A DNA stretch of 64,000 nucleotides from Fibrobacteraceae bacterium (lineage in GTDB: Bacteria; Fibrobacterota; Fibrobacteria; Fibrobacterales; Fibrobacteraceae): assembly GCA_017631885.1 (NCBI GenBank), contig JAGBSH010000014.1, positions 1 through 64,000 of the forward strand, written 5' to 3'. The number at the start of each line of letters is the position of its first letter. The stretch's first letter is position 1. The notes under the pieces are model-generated. The model ran no database searches and was not told where the DNA came from. It worked only from the letters and a program-made list of their open reading frames with translations. Below, one piece after another: positions 44,644 through 53,016 of the stretch. The translations under genes were made by a program, and so were the position numbers.

Positions 44644-45836
44644 ATTCCACCAGAACCTTCTAAAACTTCTGATTCCGTTTCTTCTACTATTACAGGGCCT
44701 TCATTAAATTCTTCTGGTTCTTTTTCTACGATTTGATTTTCTTCTATCGTTTCTTGTTGTTCTGATATTTCTACAGGTTCTTCTTGTTCAACAAACGATT
44801 TTTCTTGTTTTAATTTTTTCTCTTTTGGCTCATTAAAAAACAACCACGGGCTAATACTTACACTAACTCGATGCACAGAAGAAAGAACCGGGTGCGATTC
44901 AAAGGCATAGTCCACTTTTAAGAATTTTGAAACCACAACTCCTGCTCCGACTGTAAAGCTTTCAAAAGTCGTAAAACTAGAAAGTCCAGCTCGTAAAGAA
45001 AGTCCAAAATCAAAAGCAAATTCTATTCCACCACGACCACCAGAAAGCCAATCTAAAGGTGATTCAAAAATATCTCCACCCCGTTCATTGCCTTCAAAAT
45101 CCAAATCTCTTGCTTCATTATGGAACACTCCAGCACTTTGCCAATAAGCTCCAAAAGAACCATAAAAATAGCGTATCGGATAATTCCAAGAGGCCGCCAA
45201 ATACAATTCTGGAGACTCATATTCAAATGTTCCTGATTCCCATTTTGCGGCAGAAGAAGTCCAACCTTTCAACACTGCTGCTACAGAAAAATTTTTAGGA
45301 AATGTATAACTCAAGCCTAAATCAGAACGAAACCCCCACCCTGTTTGATCTAATTCTCGATAAAGACCATGTACAGCAATTCCCAAATCTAAATTTTTCC
45401 AAAGTCTTCTTCCATAAGCAATAGAAAAAGTCCAATCAGCAATATTCAACGTTTTATAATCAGAGCCTTCAGGAATTTGTTCGCCTTCTTTTATCCATGG
45501 AATATCATTTGCCCCGAACCTAGAAAAAGAAACCCCAAGCCCATGCATGCCTTCTAATGGAATCGTCATTGACGCCATATCATAAACGGTGCCTTCAAAA
45601 TAAGCTACATGTGAAAAACTACCCCAAGCGTATTCTTGTAAAGCAAGTTGCCAAGGGTTATCTGTAATTCCAACCAATTCTTCTTTTTGTGCCATTACAG
45701 TTCCACCTAAAGCCGCAGAACGAGCTCCAGGGACAATATTTAATGTGGCATTCGCACCAGTTACCCGATCAAAAGAAAAACTGGGCAAAGTAGCTACAAG
45801 CACAAAAAAGCAAAAAATATATCGCGAAAAAGACAT
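44628..45836 (-). CDS. PorV/PorQ-like outer-membrane barrel protein
   Basis: A 402-residue exported protein with a signal peptide (about 1-22) and then PGARSAALGGTVMAQ, the start signature of the UPF0164/PorV/PorQ family. This leads to DNPWQLALQEYAWGSFSHVAYF (equivalent to the N-P-A segment of the family) and alternating beta-strands to about residue 330. PorV and PorQ proteins work with the type IX secretion system. The last 70 residues are an unusual Glu-rich tail (EEPVEISEQQETIEENQ), unlikely to be in the barrel. It converges on the UvrA-like gene and overlaps its end by 16 bases. A divergent promoter region separates it from the Xer gene. Confidence 0.72.
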   Translation of the reverse strand: MSFSRYIFCFFVLVATLPSFSFDRVTGANATLNIVPGARSAALGGTVMAQKEELVGITDNPWQLALQEYAWGSFSHVAYFEGTVYDMASMTIPLEGMHGLGVSFSRFGANDIPWIKEGEQIPEGSDYKTLNIADWTFSIAYGRRLWKNLDLGIAVHGLYRELDQTGWGFRSDLGLSYTFPKNFSVAAVLKGWTSSAAKWESGTFEYESPELYLAASWNYPIRYFYGSFGAYWQSAGVFHNEARDLDFEGNERGGDIFESPLDWLSGGRGGIEFAFDFGLSLRAGLSSFTTFESFTVGAGVVVSKFLKVDYAFESHPVLSSVHRVSVSISPWLFFNEPKEKKLKQEKSFVEQEEPVEISEQQETIEENQIVEKEPEEFNEGPVIVEETESEVLEGSGGIYWEE

Positions 45837-45883
45837 AAAAATCTATCTTAATAATACTTTCACACAAGATACTATTTTTCTGT

Positions 45884-46786
45884 ATGCAAATTGAAAAATG
45901 CATTCAAAAATTCTTGCTTTATTTAGAGCGACAAAGGCGCTATTCACAAGCGACCTGCCTCACTTATGGAAAAGTTCTTCAAAAATTCTCAAATCTTTTC
46001 AAAGAAAACGCTACTATCGAAGAATTCAACTTTTCTAAATGCAGAGAATTTATACTAGAACAACATAAAAACAAATTAAACCCAACAAGCATTCGTTTAT
46101 ACATTGCTTGCTTAAAAAGTTTTGATAAATTTCTTGTTCAACAAGGAATCCTCAAACAAAAAGTCACTCTTAATTTAGTTTTTCCAAAACAACCTTCACG
46201 ACTAGTCAGCTTTATTCCGCAAAAAACTTTAAGCCCGCAAGAACTTGCTATCACTGAAAACGATTCTCTTATACAAACTCGTAGGCGTTTTCTCCTTGAA
46301 ATTCTTTATGGTTCTGGCCTACGGATTTCTGAATGTACCACACTTCATTGGAACGATTTAGACTTTAAAAATTTGCTCATTAAAGTTTTAGGCAAAGGGA
46401 ATAAAGAACGTCTTGTTCCAATCACTCTAGCCACTAAAGAATGGGCTTTAGCTTACAAAGCACAACTAGAAAAAAACAGTTTAATGCCTACCCCTACTTC
46501 TTTTATTTTTGTCAACAAAAACAATCTCCCTTTAAACACAAGAACACTTCGCCAGGATATTTATAACATTTTAAACCAAATCGGTTGGAAAGGGAAAGCA
46601 AGCCCGCACGTTTTACGCCATTCTTTTGCAACGCATCTTTTAGAAAATAATGCTAGCATTATGGGCGTTAAAGAAATGCTTGGTCACCAAAGCCTTTCAA
46701 CAACTCAAGTTTACACACACGTTTCAGCAGAAAGGTTAAAAAAAGCTTTTCAACAAGCTCACCCAAGAAGCGGCAAAAAAGATTAA
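45884..46786 (+). CDS. Tyrosine recombinase XerC/XerD-like
   Basis: A 300-residue site-specific recombinase. An N-terminal SAM-like core-binding domain (about 1-100) precedes the catalytic domain with R147 (GSGLRISE), K171 (GKGNKERLVP), H242 and R245 (SPHVLRHSFATHLL), H268 (LGHQSLSTTQ) and the nucleophile Y277 (VYTHVS). All six catalytic positions are intact. Length and layout fit chromosome-dimer-resolving XerC/XerD or phylum-specific homologues and not phage integrases, which usually carry an extra N-terminal arm-binding domain. No dif-like site or integrated element is visible next to it. Confidence 0.93.
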   Translation: MQIEKCIQKFLLYLERQRRYSQATCLTYGKVLQKFSNLFKENATIEEFNFSKCREFILEQHKNKLNPTSIRLYIACLKSFDKFLVQQGILKQKVTLNLVFPKQPSRLVSFIPQKTLSPQELAITENDSLIQTRRRFLLEILYGSGLRISECTTLHWNDLDFKNLLIKVLGKGNKERLVPITLATKEWALAYKAQLEKNSLMPTPTSFIFVNKNNLPLNTRTLRQDIYNILNQIGWKGKASPHVLRHSFATHLLENNASIMGVKEMLGHQSLSTTQVYTHVSAERLKKAFQQAHPRSGKKD

Positions 46787-46795
46787 CCTGTATTT

Positions 46796-47866
46796 TTAAA
46801 AAGGCACATTAAAATCTAACGATAACTGCGGATTCTCTTCTTTTTCTGGCAAGCGGATCCCAAGCCCTAACAAGCGGACATTTTCTTCTCGCATAGAGAA
46901 ACGCTCTCTAAAAAGTACCAAAAAATTTTCAAATTTTAATTCAGAAAACGAACGTTCAATCGTTGTCACCGAAAAATCAGAATACTTGATTTTTACAAAA
47001 CTTTTATACATCCCATTTTTTGAAATATCTTCTTTTATCGTAATTACCGATTTATAAAAGCGTTCAAACACCTCTTTTAATTTTTGAATACATTCTTCTT
47101 CTGATTTCAAATCTTTATCAAAAGTATCTTCCATTGAAAACGATTTACGCACTCTTTCTGAAACCACAGGACGATTATCGACGCCTTTTGCAAATTGAAA
47201 AAGTTGCACACCAAAAGACCCACAGATTTTAACTAATTCCCAAAGTGAAAAACGCAAAACGTCAGAACATTTAAATATCCCATGCTCCTGCAATTTTTTC
47301 TCTGACACTTTGCCAACTCCAGGCAATTTTCCAATATCTAAAGAAGCAGCAAAAGTCGCTGAACGTTCTGGCGGAATTGTAAACTGCCCATTTGGTTTAT
47401 TCCAATCACTTGCAATTTTGGCTAAAAATTTATTTTCTGCAATCCCCGCACTCGCCGTTAAATGTCGCTCTTTAAAAATGCGTTCCCGAATTTCTTTTGC
47501 CATCCAAGTAGCACTACCTTTACAAAGTAAAACTCCAGTCACATCAAGATAAGCTTCGTCTAAACTTATAGGTTCAATTCGCAAAGTATAATCTTGGAAA
47601 ATTCTAAAAATTTTTTCTGATTCTTCTTTATACAGTTCCCTGTTCCCTGGAACAAGAACCAAATCAGGACAAAGACGTAATGCTTTTGCTGAAGACATTG
47701 CTGAATGCAAACCAAAACGGCGTGCTTCATAATTACATGTAGAAAGAACGCCTCTATGTTCTGGTTTACCTCCAACAGCCATAGGAACACCTCGCCACTC
47801 CGGATGTTCTCGCATTTCTACTGCAGCATAAAAGCAATCCATATCTACATGGATAATTTTTCTCAT
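46796..47866 (-). CDS. dinB: DNA polymerase IV (DinB)
   Basis: Y-family translesion polymerase of 356 residues. HVDMDCFYAAVE carries the first metal-binding Asp and the steric-gate residue, and SLDEAYLDVTG has the catalytic Asp-Glu pair. NKFLAKIASDWNKPNGQ, KLPGVGKVSEKKLQEHGI (thumb helix-hairpin-helix) and a little-finger domain follow. The C-terminal LSLDFNVPF resembles the QLSLF-type beta-clamp-binding peptide of Pol IV. It starts 25 bases after the terminator of rplY, so its own promoter must overlap that region. It converges on the xer gene. No obvious LexA operator was identified by eye upstream. Confidence 0.95.
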   Translation of the reverse strand: MRKIIHVDMDCFYAAVEMREHPEWRGVPMAVGGKPEHRGVLSTCNYEARRFGLHSAMSSAKALRLCPDLVLVPGNRELYKEESEKIFRIFQDYTLRIEPISLDEAYLDVTGVLLCKGSATWMAKEIRERIFKERHLTASAGIAENKFLAKIASDWNKPNGQFTIPPERSATFAASLDIGKLPGVGKVSEKKLQEHGIFKCSDVLRFSLWELVKICGSFGVQLFQFAKGVDNRPVVSERVRKSFSMEDTFDKDLKSEEECIQKLKEVFERFYKSVITIKEDISKNGMYKSFVKIKYSDFSVTTIERSFSELKFENFLVLFRERFSMREENVRLLGLGIRLPEKEENPQLSLDFNVPF

Positions 47867-47890
47867 ACAAAAAAAAATAGAATCATGGAC

Positions 47891-47921
47891 AAAAAAACGG
47901 GACAGCCTTTAGCTGTCCCGT
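47891..47921 (-). terminator. Terminator of rplY
   Basis: Stem ACGGGACAGC / GCTGTCCCGT with a small loop, followed on the minus strand by seven T residues. It lies 19 bases beyond the rplY stop. Confidence 0.92.
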
Positions 47922-47939
47922 TCTTTTCAAACCTAAATA

Positions 47940-48515
47940 TTAGGAGTCTTCCTTAGGGCCACGAGCCTTAGAAATGGTGAAAATAACTGTACGTGGTTTA
48001 GAAACGAGTACTGCATCACCTAAATCCATGTTTTCAGCATAGAATGTTGTGCCTGCATGGCAAGCAGAAACATCAATTGTCAAAACAGAAGGAATCTTAG
48101 TTGGGAGAACAGAAAGTTTCAACTTACGAGTAATTTGAGAAAGCATACCGCCTTCTGCCTTAACACCAACAGGAATACCAGAAAGGGTAACTGGTACAAC
48201 AACTTTCACAGGAGAATTTTCTTCGATTTTCAAGAAATCAATATGAGTAATCTTCTGAGAAATAGCATCTTTCTGGTAGTCGTAAATAACAACTGGATTG
48301 CCGGCCTTGCCATCAATTTCAAGGTCAAGAAGCGCATAACGCTTACCAGGGACAAGTACCTTGCGCACGTCGTCCGCAGAAACGGCGACGCTCACAGGCT
48401 CGATACCCTTACCATAATAGACAGCCGGAATCATACCGGTCTTGCGCAAACGTTGCATTTCGCGAGAGCCTGCGCCTAATACTCTAGAGGTTGCTTTGAG
48501 CGTAGTGAGTTCCAT
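47940..48515 (-). CDS. rplY: Ribosomal protein bL25 (Ctc/TL5 form)
   Basis: Binds 5S rRNA in the large subunit. The 191 residues comprise the N-terminal L25 domain (TLKATSRVLGAGSREMQRLRKTG, IPAVYYGKG, INYDYQ-like VIYDYQKD, THIDFLKI) and the C-terminal TL5/CTC beta domain (about 95-190, ending in VIFTISKARGPKE). The two-domain form is usual in phyla other than gamma-proteobacteria. It follows tRNA-Gln by 28 bases on the same strand, so a joint transcript is likely. A strong terminator ends it. Confidence 0.95.
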   Translation of the reverse strand: MELTTLKATSRVLGAGSREMQRLRKTGMIPAVYYGKGIEPVSVAVSADDVRKVLVPGKRYALLDLEIDGKAGNPVVIYDYQKDAISQKITHIDFLKIEENSPVKVVVPVTLSGIPVGVKAEGGMLSQITRKLKLSVLPTKIPSVLTIDVSACHAGTTFYAENMDLGDAVLVSKPRTVIFTISKARGPKEDS

Positions 48516-48543
48516 TTTTTACTCCATTACATAAAAAAAAAGA

Positions 48544-48615
48544 TTGGGGTAGCTGGATTCGAACCAACGAATAACGGAATCAAAATCCGTTGTCTTACCG
48601 CTTGACGATACCCCA
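48544..48615 (-). tRNA. tRNA-Gln (anticodon TTG)
   Basis: On the minus strand the acceptor stem TGGGGTA / TACCCCA, the D arm with AAGCGGTAAG, the anticodon stem ACGGA / TCCGT around the loop TTTTGAT (anticodon TTG) and the T arm with GGTTCGAATCC make a complete cloverleaf. The discriminator is A and CCA is not encoded. A T1-A72 pair at the acceptor end is typical of tRNA-Gln. Confidence 0.96.
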
Positions 48616-48676
48616 ATGGAGTCCCAAAGATACTAATTCTACAGAAAATTTAAAGGGGAAAAAGTAAAAAAAATAT

Positions 48677-48759
48677 AAAAAAAGTGCTCCCCGTGAGTCC
48701 TACCCGATGGATTTGATCCAGCATCCCTTCTCTAAAACCCAGGATTCACGAAGAGCACG
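48677..48759 (-). ncRNA. Probable small structured RNA of about 80 nt, family unknown
   Basis: On the minus strand an end-to-end hairpin runs from GTGCTC (48758-48753) to GAGCAC (48689-48684) and is followed directly by seven T residues. Inside the terminal stem, CGTGA pairs with TCACG and TCCT with AGGA, separated by a 2x2 loop and one mismatch. The upper part holds a small stem TGGAT-CAA-ATCCA. A well-formed promoter ends seven bases before the first stem base. It lies between a lipoprotein gene and tRNA-Gln. The apex lacks the GGAA loop and AGCAGC element of the signal recognition particle RNA, and the size does not fit 6S RNA or tmRNA. I do not recognise the family. It could also be an elaborate terminator of the operon upstream, but the separate promoter argues against that. 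Confidence 0.65.
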
Positions 48760-48764
48760 TCTAT

Positions 48765-48794
48765 AATATACACGCCAAAACATATCTTTGCCAA
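48765..48794 (-). promoter_or_regulatory. Promoter of the small RNA at 48.7 kb
   Basis: On the minus strand TTGGCA (48789-48794) and TATATT (48765-48770) are 18 bases apart. The predicted first transcribed base is the G at about 48758, exactly where the terminal stem starts. Spacing and -10 sequence equal those of the mraZ promoter. Confidence 0.65.
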
Positions 48795-48844
48795 ACATTT
48801 TTTACTAAAGAAATACCCCAATTTGGAATGTTCTTAATTAAAAC

Positions 48845-49729
48845 TCAACGCAACAAATCAGATATTTCCAATTTATAACCAAAATCAAATGAATTTTTTG
48901 TTAAAAAATAGACTTCATTATCAAAAACAGCCATATCAATGGGCGCTCGAATTTTAAAATCTTGTAATTGAATGGAATTTATAAAATAACCTTCTCTATC
49001 AAAAACACCTAATTTTTCACATTCTTTATCAAAAAGAAGAATGCCAGAATTAAAGAATAAAAGTTTTGTTGCCGAGCAAAAATACGTTTCAGAATTTTCA
49101 ACATCGGACAACGCATGTCTAAATGGTGTAGAAGAAGATTCTGTTGAATAAACAACCAAACGTTCTGGATTAGATGCAAAACCTGTTACTGATTCAACGG
49201 TAGCTACTTTCCCTGAAGACGCTGCTACTGCTAAAATTCGCAAAGCACCTGGAAAATCCACATTCAACGAAGAACAACCTTTTGAAGTTAATTCTAATAG
49301 TTCTAAACTATTTTCTCCTGTAATTATTTTTCCATTTTCTATTGCAAAAAGATTTTTAGCCAAAGTACATTCAAACGATTCATCTTCGGCTTTACGCAAA
49401 GAAATACCATCATGATAAAAAAGCGAATAACCATAATAATCTATTTCTTCTGCAAACCCCGATAAATGTAAACTACCAAAAGAAGAAAATTCTCTATCCA
49501 ATTCAAATGCACAAAGCCTAGAAGGGTCTCTATTATAGCGATACACCAAAGAAAATTCATTAAGTATATACGCTTCGCCTGATTCTCCAAAAACTAACCG
49601 CAATGGAGAGGCATCTTTTTCATCTATTGCACAACGAGTTACAAGAGTTTCTCCTGTACCTAGCAAGGTTTCATCTGAACAACCTGCGCAAAGAAAAACA
49701 AGAAAAAGTGCAGAAAGTTTTTTAAACAC
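48845..49729 (-). CDS. Lipoprotein, possible beta-propeller, at the TolB position
   Basis: A 294-residue lipoprotein with a signal peptide and lipobox FLCAGC (about 12-17). The body is beta-rich, with repeats of the kind LRLVFGESGEAYIL, LLFFNSGILLFDKECEKLGVF and IDMAVFDNEVYFLTKN, as in six- or seven-bladed propellers. No DUF is recognised. It is the last gene of the ExbB-ExbD-TonB operon, eight bases after tonB. In Tol systems the gene in this place is tolB, which is also a periplasmic propeller. The likeness in position and fold is suggestive, but no sequence signature of TolB was seen. Confidence 0.65.
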   Translation of the reverse strand: MFKKLSALFLVFLCAGCSDETLLGTGETLVTRCAIDEKDASPLRLVFGESGEAYILNEFSLVYRYNRDPSRLCAFELDREFSSFGSLHLSGFAEEIDYYGYSLFYHDGISLRKAEDESFECTLAKNLFAIENGKIITGENSLELLELTSKGCSSLNVDFPGALRILAVAASSGKVATVESVTGFASNPERLVVYSTESSSTPFRHALSDVENSETYFCSATKLLFFNSGILLFDKECEKLGVFDREGYFINSIQLQDFKIRAPIDMAVFDNEVYFLTKNSFDFGYKLEISDLLR

Positions 49730-49737
49730 TTATAACC

Positions 49738-50520
49738 CTAATTCGGCGTAAAATTAAACTGTAATAAAAGAATTTCACCTTGATATGTTGGTGGAAGTGC
49801 CGGACTTTTTGTTATTTGAACAGCTCGGACAGAAAGAGCATCCCAAGTTTTATTGCCCGAAGAATTTTTCAATACAACATCAGCAATTTGTCCACTAGAA
49901 CTAACGCTAAACTGAATTGTCGTTTTAGCATTTCGAGCAATTTGTAAACCATTCGGTGGATTAAAATTGGCCATAACCAGTTGTTTTAAACGTTCCAAAA
50001 ATGCTTGCAAAACAGGATCCATCATTACAGAACCAACAGGATTCAAAGAGGATTTTTCTAAAGATTCTGGAATTTCCATATCATCTATATCAAAGGATTC
50101 TTCAACAGGTTCTTCAGGAGTTTCTGTTTCTGTAACTTCTTCAACAGGTTCTTCAACAACAGGCTCTTCTGGAGTAGGTTCTTCGGGCTTTGGAATTTCT
50201 GGTTCTGTTGGTTTAGGTTCTGGCGGTAAAGGCTTTGGCTTAGGCTTAGGTTGTGGTTTTACTTCTTGCGTTTTTTGTGGTTTGGGTTCTGATACTTTTT
50301 CTTGTGGTGGCGGAGGCGCAGGCGTTGGAGCCACTTCAGAAACTTGCACCAATTCAAAAACAGGTATTAGTTCAGCTTCTTTTGGAGAACGAACATTTTG
50401 AACCACAAAAATCACCAATGCTAATGTAGCATGAAAAAGAATCGCAGCAATAACAATTGCCTTCCAGGACCTTAAAGAAGTAGTCCGAAAAAACGATTCA
50501 CTTGGGTGATTAGTTGCCAT
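49738..50520 (-). CDS. TonB/TolA-like energy transducer
   Basis: A 260-residue protein with a cytoplasmic N-terminus, one membrane segment (about 20-42, WKAIVIAAILFHATLALVIFVV), a long Pro/Glu/Lys-rich spacer (about 60-135) and a C-terminal domain (about 175-260). In that domain TTIQFSVSSSGQIADVVLKNSSGN and ALSVRAVQ follow the TonB C-terminal pattern. It spans the periplasm and passes proton-motive force from ExbB/ExbD to an outer-membrane partner. It overlaps exbD by 11 bases. No TonB-dependent receptor is encoded nearby, so its partner may be one of the lipoproteins of the operon or a remote receptor. Confidence 0.88.
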   Translation of the reverse strand: MATNHPSESFFRTTSLRSWKAIVIAAILFHATLALVIFVVQNVRSPKEAELIPVFELVQVSEVAPTPAPPPPQEKVSEPKPQKTQEVKPQPKPKPKPLPPEPKPTEPEIPKPEEPTPEEPVVEEPVEEVTETETPEEPVEESFDIDDMEIPESLEKSSLNPVGSVMMDPVLQAFLERLKQLVMANFNPPNGLQIARNAKTTIQFSVSSSGQIADVVLKNSSGNKTWDALSVRAVQITKSPALPPTYQGEILLLQFNFTPN

Positions 50521-50923
50521 TCCCTAATTCTTCCGTAGGAGATAAAGTCAGAAAACCTAGTTTTTTAACTCCAGCCTGTTGCACTGCAGAAACCACTTTC
50601 ATTACAAAGCCATAAGCAATTGATTCATCTGCATTTATTACAACAGCTTGTTCGCCATCCCATAAAGATTTAAAAATTTTATCAAAGCCATCAAGTTCTA
50701 CTTTCATATCTGCAATATAAACTTCAGCTTTGTCAGTAATCGAAACTTTCAATACTTTTTCTTGCTCCATTGTCGGCGCTTCGGCTTTAGGCAAGTCCAC
50801 TTTAATCCCTTGACTCATTAGAGGAGCAGATATAATGAACACAATCAAAATAGCGAACACAACATCAATCATGTTCGTCAAATTCATTTCTTGGTTCAAT
50901 TGCTTGCTACGACTACGTTTCAT
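50510..50923 (-). CDS. ExbD/TolR family biopolymer transport protein
   Basis: A 137-residue inner-membrane protein with one membrane segment (about 18-38). The conserved proton-relay Asp is D20 (NLTNMIDVVFAILIVF). The periplasmic domain ends with VVINADESIAYGFVMKVVSAVQQAGV, a standard ExbD/TolR feature. It works in a complex with the ExbB/TolQ-type protein encoded two bases upstream. ExbD and TolR cannot be separated with certainty by sequence here. Confidence 0.93.
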   Translation of the reverse strand: MKRSRSKQLNQEMNLTNMIDVVFAILIVFIISAPLMSQGIKVDLPKAEAPTMEQEKVLKVSITDKAEVYIADMKVELDGFDKIFKSLWDGEQAVVINADESIAYGFVMKVVSAVQQAGVKKLGFLTLSPTEELGNGN

Positions 50924-50925
50924 AA

Positions 50926-51618
50926 TTATCCAGCCAATTCTTCAAGAGCCAAAAGATCGTCGCGTTTAAAAAGACTCAAAAGGTGTGAGCCAAAATTGTA
51001 ATAAGAAATTTCATTTCTACCATTACGAGCCGCAAAAACGTTATAACCAGCAGAAGCCGGAATAGCAACTAACAAACCAGCAACTGTTGTAATCAAAGCC
51101 ATTGCAATACCTGGAGCCACTACAGACAAATCGGCACTCCCATGTTGACCAATTTGGTAAAAAGCAACCATGATACCCCACACTGTTCCAAGCAAACCAA
51201 AGAATGGAGCCAAGTTAGAGCTCGTCGCTAAAAAGGCTATGTTTGAATCTTCTTCTAAACGCAAGCCTTCAATAGAACGTTGAATGGTATCTTCTAACAA
51301 AGAAGCTCTATGTTGGATAGAATCGTAACTCACATAGTTACTGAATTTTGATGCTTCTTGCAACACTTCAAGAGTCAAACGTTTTAAAGCACTATCGGAA
51401 GATTTTTCACACAAAGTGATTAAGTCCACAAAATGTTCTATTTTACGGAATTGTGCAAAAAATTTAGCGTTTGCTCGTTGGTGTTTTCCGTTAGTTAAAA
51501 GCTTTACAAGAATAATCCCCCAACAACCTAGAGACATTATTCCAAGAATTACCAAAACAACTGCAGTCATTACATCTGACTGAGCAACCATTTCTAAAAT
51601 AGGTAAGTTTTGCACCAT
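50926..51618 (-). CDS. ExbB/TolQ family proton channel protein
   Basis: A 230-residue inner-membrane protein with three membrane segments (about 17-40, 120-145 and 160-185). APFFGLLGTVWGIMVAFYQIG and APGIAMALITTVAGLLVAIPA are the family signatures of the second and third segments. It forms the pentameric channel around an ExbD/TolR dimer. The ATG has a GGAGG site a short distance upstream (minus strand of CCTCC at 51621-51625). It is the first of the three motor genes, 20 bases after a helical lipoprotein gene. Confidence 0.94.
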   Translation of the reverse strand: MVQNLPILEMVAQSDVMTAVVLVILGIMSLGCWGIILVKLLTNGKHQRANAKFFAQFRKIEHFVDLITLCEKSSDSALKRLTLEVLQEASKFSNYVSYDSIQHRASLLEDTIQRSIEGLRLEEDSNIAFLATSSNLAPFFGLLGTVWGIMVAFYQIGQHGSADLSVVAPGIAMALITTVAGLLVAIPASAGYNVFAARNGRNEISYYNFGSHLLSLFKRDDLLALEELAG

Positions 51619-51638
51619 AACCTCCGTTCTTTTAAACT

Positions 51639-52103
51639 TTAAAAACTATCGTCTGAAAATTTATCCCGGCCAATTCTAGAAGCTTCTCCTGGCAACAATT
51701 CTCCTGGAGAAGAACGTTTAGCATCAGCACCGCGCAAATTAGGACTCACAAAATTATTGCCCTTTTTGATTTCAGCCAAACGATTTTGCAAATCAGAATC
51801 CCAGGCCTTTACTGCATCATCAAAATCAGCTCGTGCTTGAAGCATTAAATTTCGCAATTGCTCTAATTCAACAATTAAAGAACGTTTCATAATCCAAAGT
51901 TCTTCTTCTTCGGGCATTCGTTCTAAATTAAACAATACATTCATATAACGTTCTTCGGCTTCGGCATAAGCTTTATACGTTTCAAGATACACAGCATAAG
52001 AATCTTCTGCCAAAATTTGTGCTGCTGAATGGTTAGAAGCACACCCAGTAAAAAATGATGACAATAAAATTAAAACAAGAACCGCGCTATGGAAGATTTT
52101 CAT
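51639..52103 (-). CDS. Small helical lipoprotein of the ExbBD-TonB operon
   Basis: A 154-residue lipoprotein with signal peptide and lipobox FFTGC (about 16-20). Residues about 30-115 are one or two long charged helices (AEAEERYMNVLFNLERM, SLIVELEQLRNLMLQARADF) that could form a coiled coil. The last 40 residues are polar and likely disordered. It overlaps the gene before it by 17 bases and ends 20 bases before exbB, so it clearly belongs to the operon. No family is recognised. A structural or scaffold role at the outer membrane is plausible. Confidence 0.75.
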   Translation of the reverse strand: MKIFHSAVLVLILLSSFFTGCASNHSAAQILAEDSYAVYLETYKAYAEAEERYMNVLFNLERMPEEEELWIMKRSLIVELEQLRNLMLQARADFDDAVKAWDSDLQNRLAEIKKGNNFVSPNLRGADAKRSSPGELLPGEASRIGRDKFSDDSF

Positions 52104-53004
52104 CAGCCACCTGTTTCGTGTAAAGGCGTTCTAAAGTAATATTACTTTTAAATGTTGCCGTGTCACCTGATTCTGGATTTACCATAGTATGTAAGCCTTC
52201 ACGAACTTCACGTTCCTGGCAAAGGATTCCGCCTTGTGGTTCCATTGCAATTTGATAACGCGTTTTATATTCAGCTTTTAAACCTTGGTAATATTTTTGA
52301 AATTCTTTTGGAACAATATTACTATTCACATGTTGTTCCCAAATGTAATAAGGGAAACTTTCTGTTTCAGTCAAATGAACTGTATAAGTAAAACACTTGC
52401 GTTTATCTAAATTCTGAAAACCTTCTGTCACAACAGAATCGATTGAAATCAAAGCAAAGTTTAAACGATTTTCTTTTTTCAATTGTTCTGTAATATTTGC
52501 TTTTTCAGGGTAAGAGCCTTTCAAAAGATGAGTCATTTCCCAGCGGTGTTTTTCTGCACGGATCAAATGTTTTTCATATTCAGGATTCAAAAGTTGAGTG
52601 CGCCATTTTTCTGGCATAGGCAAAGAATGTACAAGAGAATCATAGCCTGCTTTTAAACCATCTATTTCAAAAACTTCTCTATCAAATGCTTTTAACGATA
52701 AAGAATCTACGCGCCAAGCAAGTTCTGAAGGCATATAATTCTTGAGATAGCCCCGGGATTTATCTATCTCATATTTACGATTCATTTTTAAAGTATCACC
52801 AGAAGAAGAATGTTCTAGTTCTACGTATGTAGCGGTAATGGTACCAATACGTTCTTCACCTTTTAAATCAATCGTTGCAAAATAACCTTCTACATAAAGA
52901 TTTTGTTTAACAGGCTTTGGCAAATTATAAGAAACATTTATTTCTGAATCACAAGCAAAAAACAGAAAAGAAATCCCACACAACAACCATTTTAAATTTT
53001 TCAT
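52087..53004 (-). CDS. Lipoprotein of unknown function in the ExbBD-TonB operon
   Basis: A 305-residue lipoprotein with lipobox LFFAC (about 14-18). The mature protein begins with a beta-rich part (INVSYNLPKPVKQNLYVEGYFATID), has a central helical part (about 125-185, with many Lys/Glu) and ends beta-rich. It shows no enzyme motif. The first gene ends 12 bases upstream and the next overlaps it by 17 bases. It is not recognised from any family I know, and might be specific to this lineage. Confidence 0.72.
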   Translation of the reverse strand: MKNLKWLLCGISFLFFACDSEINVSYNLPKPVKQNLYVEGYFATIDLKGEERIGTITATYVELEHSSSGDTLKMNRKYEIDKSRGYLKNYMPSELAWRVDSLSLKAFDREVFEIDGLKAGYDSLVHSLPMPEKWRTQLLNPEYEKHLIRAEKHRWEMTHLLKGSYPEKANITEQLKKENRLNFALISIDSVVTEGFQNLDKRKCFTYTVHLTETESFPYYIWEQHVNSNIVPKEFQKYYQGLKAEYKTRYQIAMEPQGGILCQEREVREGLHTMVNPESGDTATFKSNITLERLYTKQVADENLP

Positions 53005-53016
53005 TATTTAGACCTT

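Noticed and set aside
45884-46786. Phage or integron integrase at the Xer gene
   Set aside because: No arm-binding domain, no tRNA attachment site, and no phage or cassette genes nearby. The layout fits XerC/XerD.
48677-48759. Signal recognition particle RNA or 6S RNA at the small-RNA locus
   Set aside because: The conserved GGAA loop and AGCAGC internal loop of SRP RNA are absent, and 6S RNA is about twice as long with a central bubble.
49967-50401. Open Ser/Gly-rich frame on the plus strand across the tonB gene
   Set aside because: It is the antisense of the Pro/Glu-rich spacer of the TonB-like protein. Low-complexity coding on one strand often leaves the other strand open.
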